The notes below the pieces were generated by a model, which saw only the letters and a program-made list of their open reading frames with translations, was not told the DNA's origin and did no database searches. From Lathyrus oleraceus (lineage: Eukaryota > Streptophyta > Magnoliopsida > Fabales > Fabaceae), in the NCBI RefSeq assembly GCF_024323335.1, contig NC_066581.1, positions 177,189,330 to 177,253,329 on the forward strand: DNA of 64,000 bases, read 5' to 3'. The first letter of the stretch is position 1. Every line of letters starts with the position of its first letter. A program made the translations under genes and the position numbers. This document shows positions 30,604-42,592 of the stretch, piece by piece.

Positions 30604-30965
30604 GCCGAACTACGGCAACTCTGATTCTCATGTTCAGATGAGATACGTAGGCACAAGATGCGATGTCTTGCCGAGTTTGACTAACGACTAACAACTAATC
30701 CTTGTTTGCTTCCGCCCTTGTTGCGATCCTTTCTCTCGCCCTCGTTGCGATCGAGACTTTCCTTTTCTCTTGCCCTAGTTGCAATCGAGACTTTTGTTCC
30801 CGTAGTTAGTTGAACTACGTTTTGCTCTGATTCTCATTCCAGATGAGATACGTAGGCATAAGACGCGATGTCTTAGCGAGCACACTTATCCTTAACCCTT
30901 AGGTAACCGAGCTACGAAGACTCTGATTCTCATATTCAGATGAGATACGTATGCAGTGGATGCGA
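30604..30965 (+). promoter_or_regulatory. Three hairpin + TACGTAGGC modules (LTR B)
   Basis: Stems TCTCAT/ATGAGA at 30626-30643, 30832-30848 and 30928-30945. Loops are gttcag, tccag and attcag, so loops differ from A (gttcag, tcccg, aatcag) while stems are unchanged. Each is followed by TACGTAGGC or TACGTATGC. Confidence 0.7.
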
Positions 30966-31061
30966 CATCCGTGCGAGTCATTTTCTTTGACCCTTTCTCT
31001 TTTAGTAAATAGTACATTAGATAAACACACACCCTTTAGACAAGAACAACAAGAGTGGATC

Positions 31062-31077
31062 CCGTAGAGTACTACGG
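31062..31077 (+). promoter_or_regulatory. AGTA-loop hairpin (LTR B)
   Basis: CCGTAG-AGTA-CTACGG followed by GGGGTGCTAATACCTTCC, as in A. Confidence 0.72.
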
Positions 31078-31219
31078 ATGCGTAGGGGTGCTAATACCTT
31101 CCCTTCGCATAATCGACTCCCGAACCCAAGATTTGGTTGCGAGACCTTGTCTTTTCCTTTCCTTTCTCCGGTTTACTTCGAGCGTTTCCTTTCCCTCCTT
31201 TGGGATAAATAACGCACGG

Positions 31220-31229
31220 TGGCGACTCT
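31220..31229 (+). promoter_or_regulatory. Primer-site-like decamer in U5 (LTR B)
   Basis: TGGCGACTCT lies 61 bp before the LTR end, at the same place as in A. Confidence 0.7.
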
Positions 31230-31290
31230 TCTGTCTTTTCTTTCTCGCCGGTTGTCTTTTCGCACCTCTGTATTTTTTCAGGCTGCGACA

Positions 31291-31701
31291 CTGATCTAAA
31301 ATCTAGGAAACTAACAACTAAGCTACAATTAATGAACCTGGAAAATAATCTATTTGTTAGCTCCTTAATAAGTGGAGATTAGTTTAACTTGTTACAACCT
31401 TTAATTTAGGAAATACAAGTACATGATCAACAAACTGGAACAATGTAACAGATAATGTCCAAAACAGGATTGAGACATCTTGCTGATATCTGTGTAGGAA
31501 AACAACAGAAGTGAATGATAAGGTGCACATAACTAGGTGTCCCTCCATTCTAGGATGACATAGAAGGAGAGGTCGTGACACTGTGAAAAGGTGCACATTA
31601 GTACAGAGTGTAATAACTGTCTTGCTGTAATAGGTACAATGTTAGATCAGATGTCATGACTTGAAGTAGAACATCTGAATACTGACTACGCCAGAATTTC
31701 A
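31291..31701. other. Spacer between elements B and C
   Basis: 411 bp resembling neither adjacent LTR. It begins right after B's terminal CA and stops where C's truncated LTR begins. A 'tgttagatcagatgtcatgac' stretch near 31643 might be the start of a truncated copia-type LTR. I am unsure. No gene seen. Confidence 0.55.
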
Positions 31702-32979
31702 GTCCAAAACTTCTAGGAGATCATTGGTACAAAGACATGGTCAAAAAGAGATGATAGTAAGCATGGTAATGGTTCCTAAATCTCCAATCCATCAAATATG
31801 CCCCCCTAGTATCTCAATTCATCATTTTGATCAAAGCAAGTCAAAGGGTTTGAGGTCTTGTTCTTCAAGGAAGCCCTAATTCATCTGTGCACCACAATGC
31901 CTTGCTACTGAAGCAACCTCAGCCCATGATCAAATACAATCAAGGGAAGTTATTTAATTCATCATTTCATGCATATCTAAACTTATTTGAGTGTCCTCAA
32001 TCATCAATTCATCAAGATATGAGGCATGGACTTGAGAAGTTGATCAGTCAATTCATCTGACTATTTTGAAATGCACTAAGACCTAACTTTTTATGTGTTG
32101 GTCAAATGGAGATGGTTCCAAAATAAAATATGTTCTTAAGAACAATATGAACAACTTTAATGTTCATCAAAAATTTATTTGAAGCTTGGAAGGCCATCTT
32201 CCATTCCAATACATTATAGGTCATTTTGACTGAAACCCTAATTATGGGTCAACTTCCTAAGGACATAACTCATTCATTTTTTATGATTTTGAGGTGGGAT
32301 CAAATGCATTGGAAATCTCAAGATGTCTACTTCAAATGTTATGTTTAACAAAATTTCAAAATCTCAAAGGAAATACATGTGATAATGCAAGACATTATAG
32401 GTCCTTTTTGACCAAAGGCATTAAAAGGCAAAAAAGTCCAACATCAAGTACCCATAACTATTTCATCAAAAATCCAAATGATGTAAAATTTAAGTCCATT
32501 TTGATTGTCTTGATGGGATTTACAACTTTGATGTTGGAAGATTTTCCATTTGAAGCTTGCATCATCAAAATAGAAGGGCTTGAAAGTTGGCCAATTTTAG
32601 AAACCTTGCCTTGACATATCTTGCACCTTGCACTTTAAACTCAAATTTCGTAAATTTCCACACTTCGAATGAGTTTTTGTCCAACATAACATTTGTTCCT
32701 TATACAAATACCTTTCCAACCATTACCCACATGCCTATATTTGGATTTTCTAAATGGTGCTTTCGAAGAGATGAATGTTTAGGTACAAATGAGGAATTCA
32801 CTTGAAATCTTGGTGCATAAGCAATTGCCTTGCAAGTCACACGTCCAATTCCATTTGGTTGATGCTCAGAATTCATTTGGCATTGTTTTTGGGCCTTGTG
32901 CATGATCATGCAAGCCCATGCAATGAAGCTTCACATGCCATGCACACGGATCATTTCACACTCTCCTTGTCACTTCCTC

Positions 32980-32989
32980 TATAAATAGA
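32980..32989 (+). promoter_or_regulatory. TATA box in element C 5' LTR
   Basis: TATAAATAGA in the context 'cctctataaatagagacttc', a strong plant TATA box, about 1.5 kb into the full-length LTR. Identical in the 3' LTR. Confidence 0.72.
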
Positions 32990-35946
32990 GACTTCATTCC
33001 ATTTATTTCACACGCCCAATTCAACCTGAAATGCTGCAGAATTCTCTCCATAACCATCACTAAAGAAGCAAGTTCCATTTCTCTTCAAAATTTTCAGATC
33101 TAAAATTCAACTTCATCTGGTTGAATTCTTAGATCTAATGCTTCTAAACCTTCACCATTCATCTCACTGAACTTCTGTTTTGGCAAAGCAAGCAAGGCAT
33201 CAAGCTCAAGATACCAGAATTCAAGCACACACACCAACTGGTATTTTCTTCGATTCTCATCATCCATGGACCTTTTTGCTTGAATCTAATGTTTTCTGAA
33301 GTCCTCACTTGAGAGGCAAGCTGGTGGTAGCTTCAATTTTGCTTTTCCTTGATCTGCATTTTGCATACCTGAATCTTCCACCTCAGATTTCTCCATTTAT
33401 AGGAATCTTGAGTGTGATTCAAGGTTACAGGGGTGATGTACATCACCCCAGCTTCATTTTGGTATAAGGATCGTGCATTTCCATGGAGGTTTGAAAACCT
33501 GCAAAACTGGCCGGAATCTGTAGGCTCACCGGAGAAGAAGGTGGCTCCGGTGGCCGCCTGTTTCCAGTTTAAATCCTGGCCGTGTGATCTTGTTCCCAGA
33601 TCGAATCCTGATCATCCATTGTTATGACTTTTATTTGTTTCCCATGTGCTTGCATTGACTGTGGACTTCCATGCGCCTGCATCTCCTAGCCTTGTGATCT
33701 GCCAGCTTAATTAATGAGCTCAGATCCAAGCGCTGTGGATTTTTCTAATTTTCTAATTTCTGTTTTTATTTTCTTTAATTCTTTTTATTTCAAAAAATCA
33801 TATCTCTCTCATTTTTATCCAAAAATTATGGGACCAATTGCATTATTTCCCAAATAAATTCTAGTTTCTATTTCTGATTTTTAATATTTTTTATTTTGTC
33901 ATTTGATATTTTTTGTGAATTTTCTTTTTTCTGGTTATTTTTAATTCATTTTAAATAGTTTTTGATATTCAAAAAATGCAAAAATATTTTCTCAACCTAT
34001 TTGAATGATGATGGATCTACGAAAAATATTTTCATCAATTTTTAAATTGATTTGAGATTTATTTGAGATTTTAGTTCAATTAGGTTATTTTTATTCATTT
34101 TTAATTGATTAAAAATAGTTTCTGACTTTTAAAAATGCTGAAAATTTTTGCCAAACTTTGTTTGACCTTGTTGAGCTAGGGATAAATTACTTGGACCTTC
34201 CAAGGTTGATTTGAAGTAATCTTGAAGTTTGGCCTTTCCATTTATTTTTAATTCAATTTTATTTTAAATATTAAAAAATGCCAAAAATATTTTATTCATT
34301 TCTTGACTTCTAATCTTCATCTCACTTTTGTTTTTGATTGTTTGACCTTGACTTTCAATGTTATTGGTCAACATATGAGGATTGGTACATTGTGTTTCAT
34401 TTAATGCACTTTAATTTTGCCATTTCCATTTCTCTTATCCATCTTCTCCTTCTTCTTCTACTACTTCTTTTCTTCTTGATCAATGAGTTAAAGGTTGATA
34501 AGTTAGCATTGATTAGGGAGATTTAATCTTCCTTGATTCAAATCTAATTCATCTTGATCAATTGATCAAGTGAATGGCTTTGCATTAAGGATAGGTTGTC
34601 TTCTAAATCATGCAAAAGGCTTAAACCAATACAAGATCAATTCTCATTTTCTTTTTTGGCATGGCAAGTTGTTGGGACTTGGTTCACTAATCAAGACTCC
34701 TAACTTGTGTTTGTTGCCTACATTATTATTGACCGGCCTCAAATAGTTGTGACTTCTACATAAGTCCAATTACGATTGCTTAACATAGCGCTAAATTTTC
34801 CTTATGGAACACTAACTACTAACACTAACTATTGACAATTAACGTTTACTTTATGCAATTTACTTTTATGCAATTTACTATTCTTGCACATATTATCCAT
34901 TTGATTTTCCCTTTGCTCACTTGAGCACATGTTTATGTTAATGCCATTTGCCTTTTGCTCACTTGAGCACATAATTGTGTATATATTATTGTGCTTGTGT
35001 TTTTGTTTTGATTGTTGTGGACCAAATGCAAAGAAATGGTTAGGACTTTCCCTATGCAAAGAAATAGAGAATTGGACTTAGATTCTAGGACCTTCCTTAT
35101 GCAAAATTGGAGTAAAAGGATCTTAATGATGAAGATGGATTAGAAGGACCGAATCTCTAAACTCACTCTTGTCCATTCTTGTTTTACTTCATGGAACTTT
35201 TGATGTGTGTGCTTTTGTGCTAGGAGTTTCCATTTGAGCTTAATTGGAGGACCATTGCCATGTTCATCCAAAGTGAGAGATACAAAAGCCATTGGAGGAC
35301 TCTTAGAAGCATGACCTTGTGTTTGATTGCTTGAAATATTTGCTTGTGATTGCTTTGTTCCAATGGATGGGAGCTACTTGGATCATCAATATGATCTCAA
35401 GAGAGGAACTCCTAGTGTGGTTTCATTTCTTATCCCTCACCTTTTTGTTTTTCTTAGGACTTAGCCATTCTTCTTCTTCTCTCCACCCAAGCCAAAACTT
35501 TTTGGGCAAACATTTAACTATTGTTTTCAAACATTAGAAACCTAAGCCTTATGCTTTTGATTTTCAAACTTTCTTTTCATAACACTTATTTTGAATTGAA
35601 TCTTTAAGTCAACTTTGACCATTTTGTATATACTTCTAATTGGTAAATATAACCCATTCAAATGTGCTTTTGTGGTTCCAATGGCCACTTTCTTAATCAA
35701 TTTTTTTTTATAACCTTTAGCTATTAGGTTTGAGTTATCCTTGTGGTAGATGTGATACTCACCTATATCCTTAGTGATGGACAATGAGTCTTCCATGCTT
35801 ATTATAGGGTTAACCCCTCACTAGCATGATGAAGCTATCCTCACATGGTGGATTTGTGGTTTGGTTGAGTTTTCTCCCTTGGATAACAAAAGACCTTAAG
35901 GCTTTTGGATCCATCAATTCACCAACTCATTTTGAGATTTTTACCC

Positions 35947-36000
35947 CGAACTACGAGGTTTTGATCCTAATCTTTTTATAAGATGGTACGTAGGCAATGG
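35947..36000 (+). promoter_or_regulatory. Hairpin + TACGTAGGC module (LTR C, 5')
   Basis: CGAACTACG, then the hairpin ATCTT-tttat-AAGAT (35970-35984), then GGTACGTAGGCA. The stem differs completely from A and B while the flanking blocks are shared. Only one copy in this family. Confidence 0.68.
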
Positions 36001-36125
36001 GTTCATCCATCCAAACACAAATTGTAATTAACTTGTATATTCTCCTCTCATCTCTCCAATCATGTTTGCACAAATAAATTTTCACAAAAAAAATACCAAC
36101 CTTACAACAAGTATGAAAAGGGCTC

Positions 36126-36141
36126 CCTAGGAGTACCTAGG
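36126..36141 (+). promoter_or_regulatory. AGTA-loop hairpin (LTR C, 5')
   Basis: CCTAGG-AGTA-CCTAGG, followed by TTGGGTGCCTAACACCTTCC. Stem changed from A's CCGTAG/CTACGG; loop unchanged. Confidence 0.7.
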
Positions 36142-36356
36142 ATGTTTTGGGTGCCTAACACCTTCCAATTGCATAACCAACCCCCTTACCCAGATCTCTG
36201 TTTCTTTTACTAGTTTTTGTTAAAACTATTAGGTTTTTGTTCGCTTTCTAACCATTCCTTTGGATAAATAGAAGTGCGGTGGCAAGTCGACTTGTATGAT
36301 CTACCTTGGATTTATTCAATATTTCTAATGGTAACGAATACCCCACTACAGAAAAG

Positions 36357-36374
36357 TGGCGACTCTGCTGGGGA
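36357..36374 (+). promoter_or_regulatory. Primer binding site of element C (tRNA-Arg type)
   Basis: TGGCGACTCTGCTGGGGA lies six bases after the 5' LTR end and is identical to element A's primer site. Confidence 0.93.
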
Positions 36375-37263
36375 CCTTTACCTAGTGGGTTTTGCCAACT
36401 TTTCATGCTTGTTGTATTGTATTGTCTTGTGACATATTTTTGTGCAATTTGGGATTACTGTATTGTATGTAATGATTGATTTGCTTGATATTAATTCCTT
36501 GTATGCTTGGTGATCTTTGTGAGATGAGTTCTATACCCGGAATCGAGTGCACTTAGGATAGGAGAATTGCGTAGTCTTGTTGACTTGGGTGGAGTTATTC
36601 CTTAGTAAGTTGACTTGCAAGTCCATTCACTTGGTGGAGGTCATGTTGGGATCAATAATGTCACACAAGTAAGTTGTGGTTAGACATTACTCTTTCCAAT
36701 ATAGACCTTAGAAGCCAAGGACCTTAGTTTACCAAGCCCATCTTGGCCTATTCTTAAGGTGTAGTGCGAAAGTCGTTCAAGTGTAAGATTTGATACGATT
36801 GTTACGCGATACTACACTCATAAGAGTCTCTCTTGAGAATATTTTTGGAATACGAGTAGTCGTTTCTCCGATAATATCTGAAAGATGGGATGATGACTAT
36901 GGGAACCTCTTGTAGAACATGTTTGGCAGGTTTAAACCATAGTACACTCCCTTTGGGTGGTTCTTAACCGAGACTCCATGCTCGTGACTTGCAACAAACC
37001 CTTGATTCATGGTTGATCCGTTCATGTAGCCTTAATATCAATGGAACTTGGATGTTGATAAGGTGTAAACCATAATCCACCAAAATGGATGATTGATATT
37101 AAGGATAACATGACCCATCCCATTACCTTTGTTTGGTGTGCTTTGCTTGATCCTTGAGTGTGATTGTTGCATTCATGCATTCATGCACTCATTTGCATCC
37201 ATATCATCAATATTGAAAAAAAATTCAAGGAACTTAGGGGGTTTATTTGCAAAATTTTCAGAC
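36375..37263 (+). other. Element C untranslated leader
   Basis: Leader between primer site and ORF1. No open frame of note. Contains 'gtgattgttgcattcatgcattc' type repeats just before ORF1, as in the leader of A before gag. Nothing else recognised. Confidence 0.75.
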
Positions 37264-38715
37264 ATGGAAAGACAAAGAAGGAATACAAAGAAGTACAGTT
37301 TTAGATAACCAGATCTGAAAGAGTTAAGGAATCTGACATCCTATGTATTAGATCCTTTGGGTTTCAAAGCTCATTTTGGGAAGCTTCTTCCTCTTCTGAC
37401 TACTCAGGTGGATGAAGGGTTGATGAGTGTATTGGTGCAGTTTTATGATCCCTTGTACTGATGCTTCACGTTTCTGAATTTCCAGCTTTTGCCTACGCTT
37501 GAGGAGTATGCCTATCTTGTGGGTATACCTATTCTAGACCAGTTGCCATTCAGTGGCTTAGAGAGTATTCCTACTTCCCAAGAGATAGCAGATATGTTAT
37601 ACATAAATGAATCTCTGGTTGGTGCTCATATGACTACCAAAGGTGGAATTCAAGGTCTCCCTTCTGAATTCCTCATTGCTCAAGCTACTATCTATGGGAA
37701 GGCCATGAGTGAGGATGCTTTTGAAGCCATATTTGTACTTCTCATCTATGGATTGGTATTGTTCCCCAACATCGGCAAGTTTGTGGATGTGAACGCTATT
37801 AGGATCTTCTCTGCTCTTAATCCCGTTCCTACTCTGTTGGGTGATACCTATTTCTCTTTGCATATGAGGAATGCAAAGGGTGGTGGCGCCATTGTGTGAT
37901 GTTTGCCTCTGTTGTATAAGTGGTTTATTTCTCACTTACCGCAGACGGTCGCCTTCAAGGAGAACAAGGGATGTCTACGGTGGTCCACGAGACTTATGTC
38001 TCTCACTAATGATGATATCTTTTGGTACAATCGTGTGTATGGTGGTGTGCAGATTATCGACTCTTGTGGTGAATTCTCCAATGTGCCTCTTCTTGGTACA
38101 TGTGGTGGGATTAACTACAACCCTGTTTTAGCAGGACGTCAGCTTGGGTCCCCCCTAAAGGATAAACCTAATAACATTCTGTTAGAGGGTGTGTTCTTTT
38201 AGGAGGGTAAAGATCCCCAAGGCTTGAAGGGAAGAATGGTCCGCGCCTGGCGCAAGATACATAAGAAAGGAAGGAAGGAGTTGGGTCCCAAGAATTGCAT
38301 CGCTTTGGAGCCTTACACTGCTTGGGTTAGGAAGAGAGCGTCTGAGTATCTCATGCCTTACGAGTATCCAAGACCTACACCTTTGGTTATGGTTGGGCCT
38401 TCAACCCTCCCTAACCAAGGAGTAGAGGAGTTGAGAGACGAAGATCTATCACGTGCCTGGATCCGTGAAAGGGAAGAGTTGCTTCAGCAGATTAAGGAGA
38501 AGGATGCTTTGATTGAGTTCCTCGAGCATCAAGTCATTGATGATCCTGATGATGCATGGACTTCTCTACTTCCTCAGTCTTCCAAGTTTTGGAAGAGGAA
38601 GTATGATCGACTCGCCAAGGAGAAGGCAAATATGGAGGCAGCCTACGAGAGGGAGGTGAAGAGGCTTCGCGCATCTTATCTTCTTGTGTCCCGAGCTTTA
38701 GATGATTGTTTCTAG
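37264..38715 (+). pseudogene. Element C ORF1, broken by four in-frame stops
   Basis: A single frame of about 483 codons from ATG 37264 to TAG 38713, interrupted by TAA 37306, TGA 37459, TGA 37897 and TAG 38200. The middle reads PTLEEYAYLVGIPILDQLPF, AFEAIFVLLIYGLVLFPNIG and NPVPTLLGDTYFSLHMRN. The later part has KWFISHLPQT, CLRWSTRLMSLTNDDIFWY and a charged C-terminus (REREELLQQIKEKDALIEF) that looks coiled-coil. An ORF upstream of gag is a known Ogre hallmark of unknown function. From memory the N-terminal part resembles the plant-mobile-type domain often labelled DUF7745, which I cannot verify here. Element A has lost it. Confidence 0.85.
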
Positions 38716-38978
38716 GGATCCATAGGATGATTATTTTCCTTTTCTCTTGTATATGATTGACAATGTTGTACTTATTTTCCCTGATATTATTGGATGAGAT
38801 ATTTCCATATGCAATAAATGTTAAATGTTCCCAAAATTTGCAAATAAAACCCTAAAGTTCCTCTGAAATATAAAAACAAATCATACGCACGAGCATTGCA
38901 TGCATCATGTGCATAAGCAGGTTTTGTTTCTGGTCTCTTGTCCTGTGGGCTAACTCTGTGTGCTTCATTTATTTTGAA
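38716..38978 (+). other. ORF1-gag spacer of element C
   Basis: Non-coding, AT-rich, with a 'gcattgcatgcatcatgtgcataagcag' type segment resembling the sequence just before gag in A. No gene seen. Confidence 0.7.
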
Positions 38979-40608
38979 GATAAGCTAACTCACCGGTACT
39001 ACACTAGAGCCAACATTTCAAGACTGATGGATCATCTAGAGCAAGAGAACCATGAACTCAAAGAAGAAGTGGCCAGATTAAGTGCCTTGATGGAATCATT
39101 CCTGGCCGCCCAGAGCCAGTCTTCTCTGATGCCTTCAACTCCTCCCCAGAGGACAATTATCTTCGAGATTGTTTCCTCAACTGTGCCTACAGCCAGTGCA
39201 CACTTTGTTCCAACGGCCATGCCAGCCGGGTTCCCGTGGGGAATGCCTCCTAATTTCATGCCTGAGGGTCCTGCTCCTACTTTCGCTTCTATGCCAACAT
39301 CTAGCCCGGTCCTTGCTGTTCCTCCTCCTGTCGTGCATACCATGCCTAGGGTAGACAACACCATCTATCATTCTGAGCCATCTGAGGGCCCAGATGTCTA
39401 TGAGAAGATGGACGCTATGAATGATCAATTTCTTGAGCTCCGCAAGGAATTGAAAACTCTCAGAGGAAAGGATCTTTTCGGCAAGTCTGCTGTCGAACTC
39501 TGTTTGGTTCCCAATATAAATATCCCTATAAAATTCAAGGTCCCTGATTTTGAAAAATACAAAGGAAATACTTGTCCTCTCAACCACCTGGTCATGTATG
39601 CCAGGAAGATGTCAACTCAGACCGACAATGATCAGTTGCTCATCCACTACTTTCAGGACAGTCTGTCCGGTGCCGCTCTGCATTGGTATATGGGTCTAGA
39701 CAGTGCAAACATCCGATCTTTCAATGATCTTGGTGAGGCCTTCGTCAAGCTGTATAAGTACAATGTGGATATGGCTCCCGATAGGGATCAATTGAGGGCC
39801 ATGTCCTAGAAGGATAAGGAAACCTTTAAAGAATACGCCCAGAGGTGGCGAGAGTTGGCAGCACAGATTGTGCCTCCGCTAGAAGAGAAGGAAATGACCA
39901 AGATCTTTCTGAAGACCTTGAGTTCATTCTATTATGAGCGGATGATTGTTAGCGCTCCTTCTGACTTCACCGAGATAGTGAATATGGGGATGCGTCTAGA
40001 AGAAGGGGTTAGAGAAGGACGTCTAACCAGAGAAGAAGGCTCTTCTATCAAACGTTATGGGGCGTTTGCGAAGAAGAAAGATGGAGAGACACATGCTGTG
40101 ACCTCTCATGTAAAACCAAGAAGACCCTCTGTGAGGAGGAAGATTGTGCGTCCCGCCGGTAACCAGCACCAGGTGGCTCACATAGCACCTGTTTTCAGAG
40201 ACAATCAACAATATCAGCAACATAGCAACAATCAGCAACCACATCCGCAATATTAGCAACAACAGCACCGATCACAACAGCAGGCCTACCAGCCTCGAAC
40301 AGTAATCAAACCAGCACGAGTTACGAGAGGAAAATGGTCACTTTCGGTCCTATTCCAATGACGTACGCAGAATTATATCCCTCTTCGATAGAGAGGAAGT
40401 TGATTACTCCGAGAGACCCATCGCCTATACCTGCTAACCCCCAGTGGCGGTATAAGCCGGAATTACATTGTGTCTACCATTTTGGTGCTCCCGGCCATGA
40501 CATGGAGAATTGTTACCCTTTGAAGACCAAGGTTCAAGACCTTGTAAGGTGTGGCATTCTATGTTTCGAAGACGTAGGTCCTAACGTGAAGAAGAACCCA
40601 TTGCCCGA
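38979..40608 (+). pseudogene. Element C gag
   Basis: Capsid/nucleocapsid protein of the virus-like particle. The frame can be read from DKLTHRYYTRANISRLM; the first good ATG is 39027. An N-terminal coiled coil (LEQENHELKEEVARLSALME) is followed by a Pro-rich linker, then the retrotransposon gag core (IKFKVPDFEKYKG, PLNHLVMYARKM, LSGAALHWYMGLD, FKEYAQRWRELAAQI), a Q-rich linker, and a C-terminal Cys/His knuckle CVYHFGAPGHDMENC at 40469-40513. TAG at 39807 and TAG at 40254 interrupt it, and a one-base shift near 40300 moves the frame. It then runs on in frame into protease as gag-pro. Confidence 0.9.
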
Positions 40609-42321
40609 GCATGGGATATCTATCAACATGGTCCAGGGTTGCCCTAGAAAATACAAAGTCAAATATGTCAGTCATATTCGACAATCTCTTGTCGAAATGC
40701 ATCGTTTGCTATGTGATTATAGTCACTATGAGCACGACCATGATAGATGCCGAGTATGCTCTATTAATCGATTGGGTTGTCGCCAGGTGCGCAAGGACAT
40801 TCAGGAAATGCTGGATGAAGGAGTCATTGAGATCCTTCAGAATAGGAATGTTGATGAAGATGAGCCTGAGGTCAACGTAACTTCCCCCGTATTTCGGATA
40901 CCCGAACCTGTTATCATCAAGTACGATGGTAGCAAGCAGAAGGTTTCTCCTTCTCTGATCATTAAGCCTGCCGGTCCTGTGCCTTACTCTTCCGAAAAAG
41001 AAATTCCATATCGCTACAACGCTGTTGCTGTAGAAAATGGGAAAGAGATGTCTTTACCATCCTCCTATGTGGTGAATATTGCTGACGTAAGTGGTTTGAC
41101 CCGCAGCGGTCGTGTGTTTTCAGCATCTCCCAAGCCCCAGGCTAGTGCTGATTTTGTTGAACGCCCGATTGGGAATGCTGTGAGCACTCCGAATCCGACA
41201 CTTGCTGTTAAGCCCTCCTCTGTACTGAAAACTCCTACTCCTGTTGGCCCTAGCGGCAATGTGAAAGAAGACTGTGATGAGATGCTGAGACTCATCAAGA
41301 GAAGTGAGTACAATGTTGTAGACCAGCTTCTACAAACGCCATCCAAGATATCGGTGTTATCTTTGCTCTTGAATTCAGAACCACATAGAGAGGCTCTGCA
41401 AAAGGTTTTGGATGTGGCATATGTAGATCATGATGTCACAATAGAACAATTCGATAGTATTGTTGCAAACATTACTGCTTGTAACAATTTGAGTTTCTGT
41501 GACTCTGATCTCCCTGAGGAGGGAAGAGACCACAACTTGGCTTTACACATATCTATGAACTGCAAAGACGACGCCATGTCCAATGTGCTGGTGGACACTG
41601 AGCCATCACTGAATGTATTGCCGAAATCCACTCTCTCGAAACTGTCATATCAAGGGCCTCCCATGAGGCAGAGTGGGGTAGTTGTGAAGGCTTTCGATGG
41701 GTCGCGTAAAACTATGATTGGGGAAGTTGATCTCCCAATCAAGATCGGACCAAGTAATTTCCAGATTACCTTCTAAGTTATGGATATTCACCCATCGTAT
41801 AGCTGTCTCTTAGGCAGACCATGGATTCACGAGGCGGGCGCCGTGACATCCACCCTACACCAGAAGTTGAAATTCGTGAAAAATAAGAAGCTGGTAGTGG
41901 TAGGGGGAGAAAAGGCTCTCTTGGTTAGCCATTTGTCTTCCTTATCATACATAGATGCTGAGGATAAAGTTGGAACTCCTTTCCAAGCTTTATCTATTGC
42001 TAAGCCTATTGAGAAGAGAACTCCTTCATTTGCTTCCTATAGAGATGCAAAGTTGGCCATTGAGTGTGGTGCAACTGCCGGCTTAGGAAAAATGATTGAG
42101 CTAGAAGACAACAAGTCTCGGGCTGGCATAGGATTTTCTTCTGGGGCGTTCAACGAGTAAGGGCTGTTCAAGAATGGAGGTTTCATCCACACTGGTCAGG
42201 ATGAAGAAACTGCTGCTGTCTTGGAAGAAGATACAGAGGATTCTGGCAATTTCATCATCCCTGGAGGGATCTGCAACAATTGGGTCGCTGTGGATATTCC
42301 TATAGTTATCCATAAGTCAAC
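40609..42321 (+). pseudogene. Element C protease exon (end of gag-pro)
   Basis: Continues the gag frame through a long linker (KYKVKYVSHIRQSLVEMH, CRQVRKDIQEMLDEGVIEIL, a DVSGLTRSGRVF motif) into a retropepsin-like domain. The active-site triad position reads VLVDTEPSLNVLP at about 41585-41623, so the Gly of the DTG motif is Glu and the enzyme should be dead. The flap/C-terminal part SCLLGRPWIHEAGAVTSTLH is present. TAA at 41774 and TAA at 42158 interrupt the frame. It ends at the intron donor at 42322 with an acidic tail. Confidence 0.87.
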
Positions 42322-42592
42322 GTAATGATCGCTTTGTTTAAAAAACCCTCCTCTCATGCCAAAAGGAGAAGTGATGACGTTGTTGGCGCATAAATACAAT
42401 GATATTTTCATTCAATAAATTCATGTTAAATGTTTGTTTTCCAATTATTTTCCATTTTTCGCTTTTTTTTTGCATGAAATTGGTGATCACAAAAAACCCT
42501 AAAAATAAGAATAAAATCAATCTTTTCATCTGCATAACGATTTGCCTTGTTTAAGTTCTAAAGTTTCTTTTATATCCAAAATCATTATGCAG
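42322..42592 (+). other. Ogre intron between pro and RT, element C
   Basis: Donor GTAATGATCG at 42322 and acceptor ATTATGCAG at 42592; 271 bp, T-rich. Without splicing the frame meets TAA at 42323. Removing it joins codon AC|T in phase and continues through KPIEHNDPTPSPNFEFPVF straight into the RT frame. It aligns with the intron of A (9024-9298). A pro-RT intron is established for Ogre; splicing of this copy is inferred. Confidence 0.8.

Larger units (their letters stand above)
23445..31290 (+). repeat. Element B 3' LTR
   Basis: 7846 bp, starting TGTCATACCC and ending GGCTGCGACA. The ends and the part after about 27790 align with the LTR of A. In between it has a W-box-rich palindromic block (23850-24075) and a ~3.2-kb cassette of unrelated gene fragments (24200-27410). 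It carries a better TATA box than A (28033), the tRNA-like segment, an expanded 68-bp array and the same U5 hairpins. The partner LTR lies off the left edge, so age cannot be judged here. Confidence 0.9.
31702..36350 (+). repeat. Element C 5' LTR, missing its first ~240 bp
   Basis: Aligns from GTCCAAAACTTCTAGG with the 3' LTR at 49099 and continues to the terminal CTACA at 36350 (4649 bp in both, with balancing indels near 34850 and 52430). The first 239 bp of the LTR (48860-49098) are absent and unrelated sequence precedes the junction. No left target duplication can be recovered. Confidence 0.9.

Noticed and set aside
29378..30694. 438-codon minus-strand open frame
   Set aside because: Made by the 68-bp LTR repeat; matching shorter versions in A vary with repeat number.
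32294..32614. Open frame in LTR C, repeated in part at 49805
   Set aside because: Not maintained at full length between the two LTRs; ordinary AT-rich LTR sequence.
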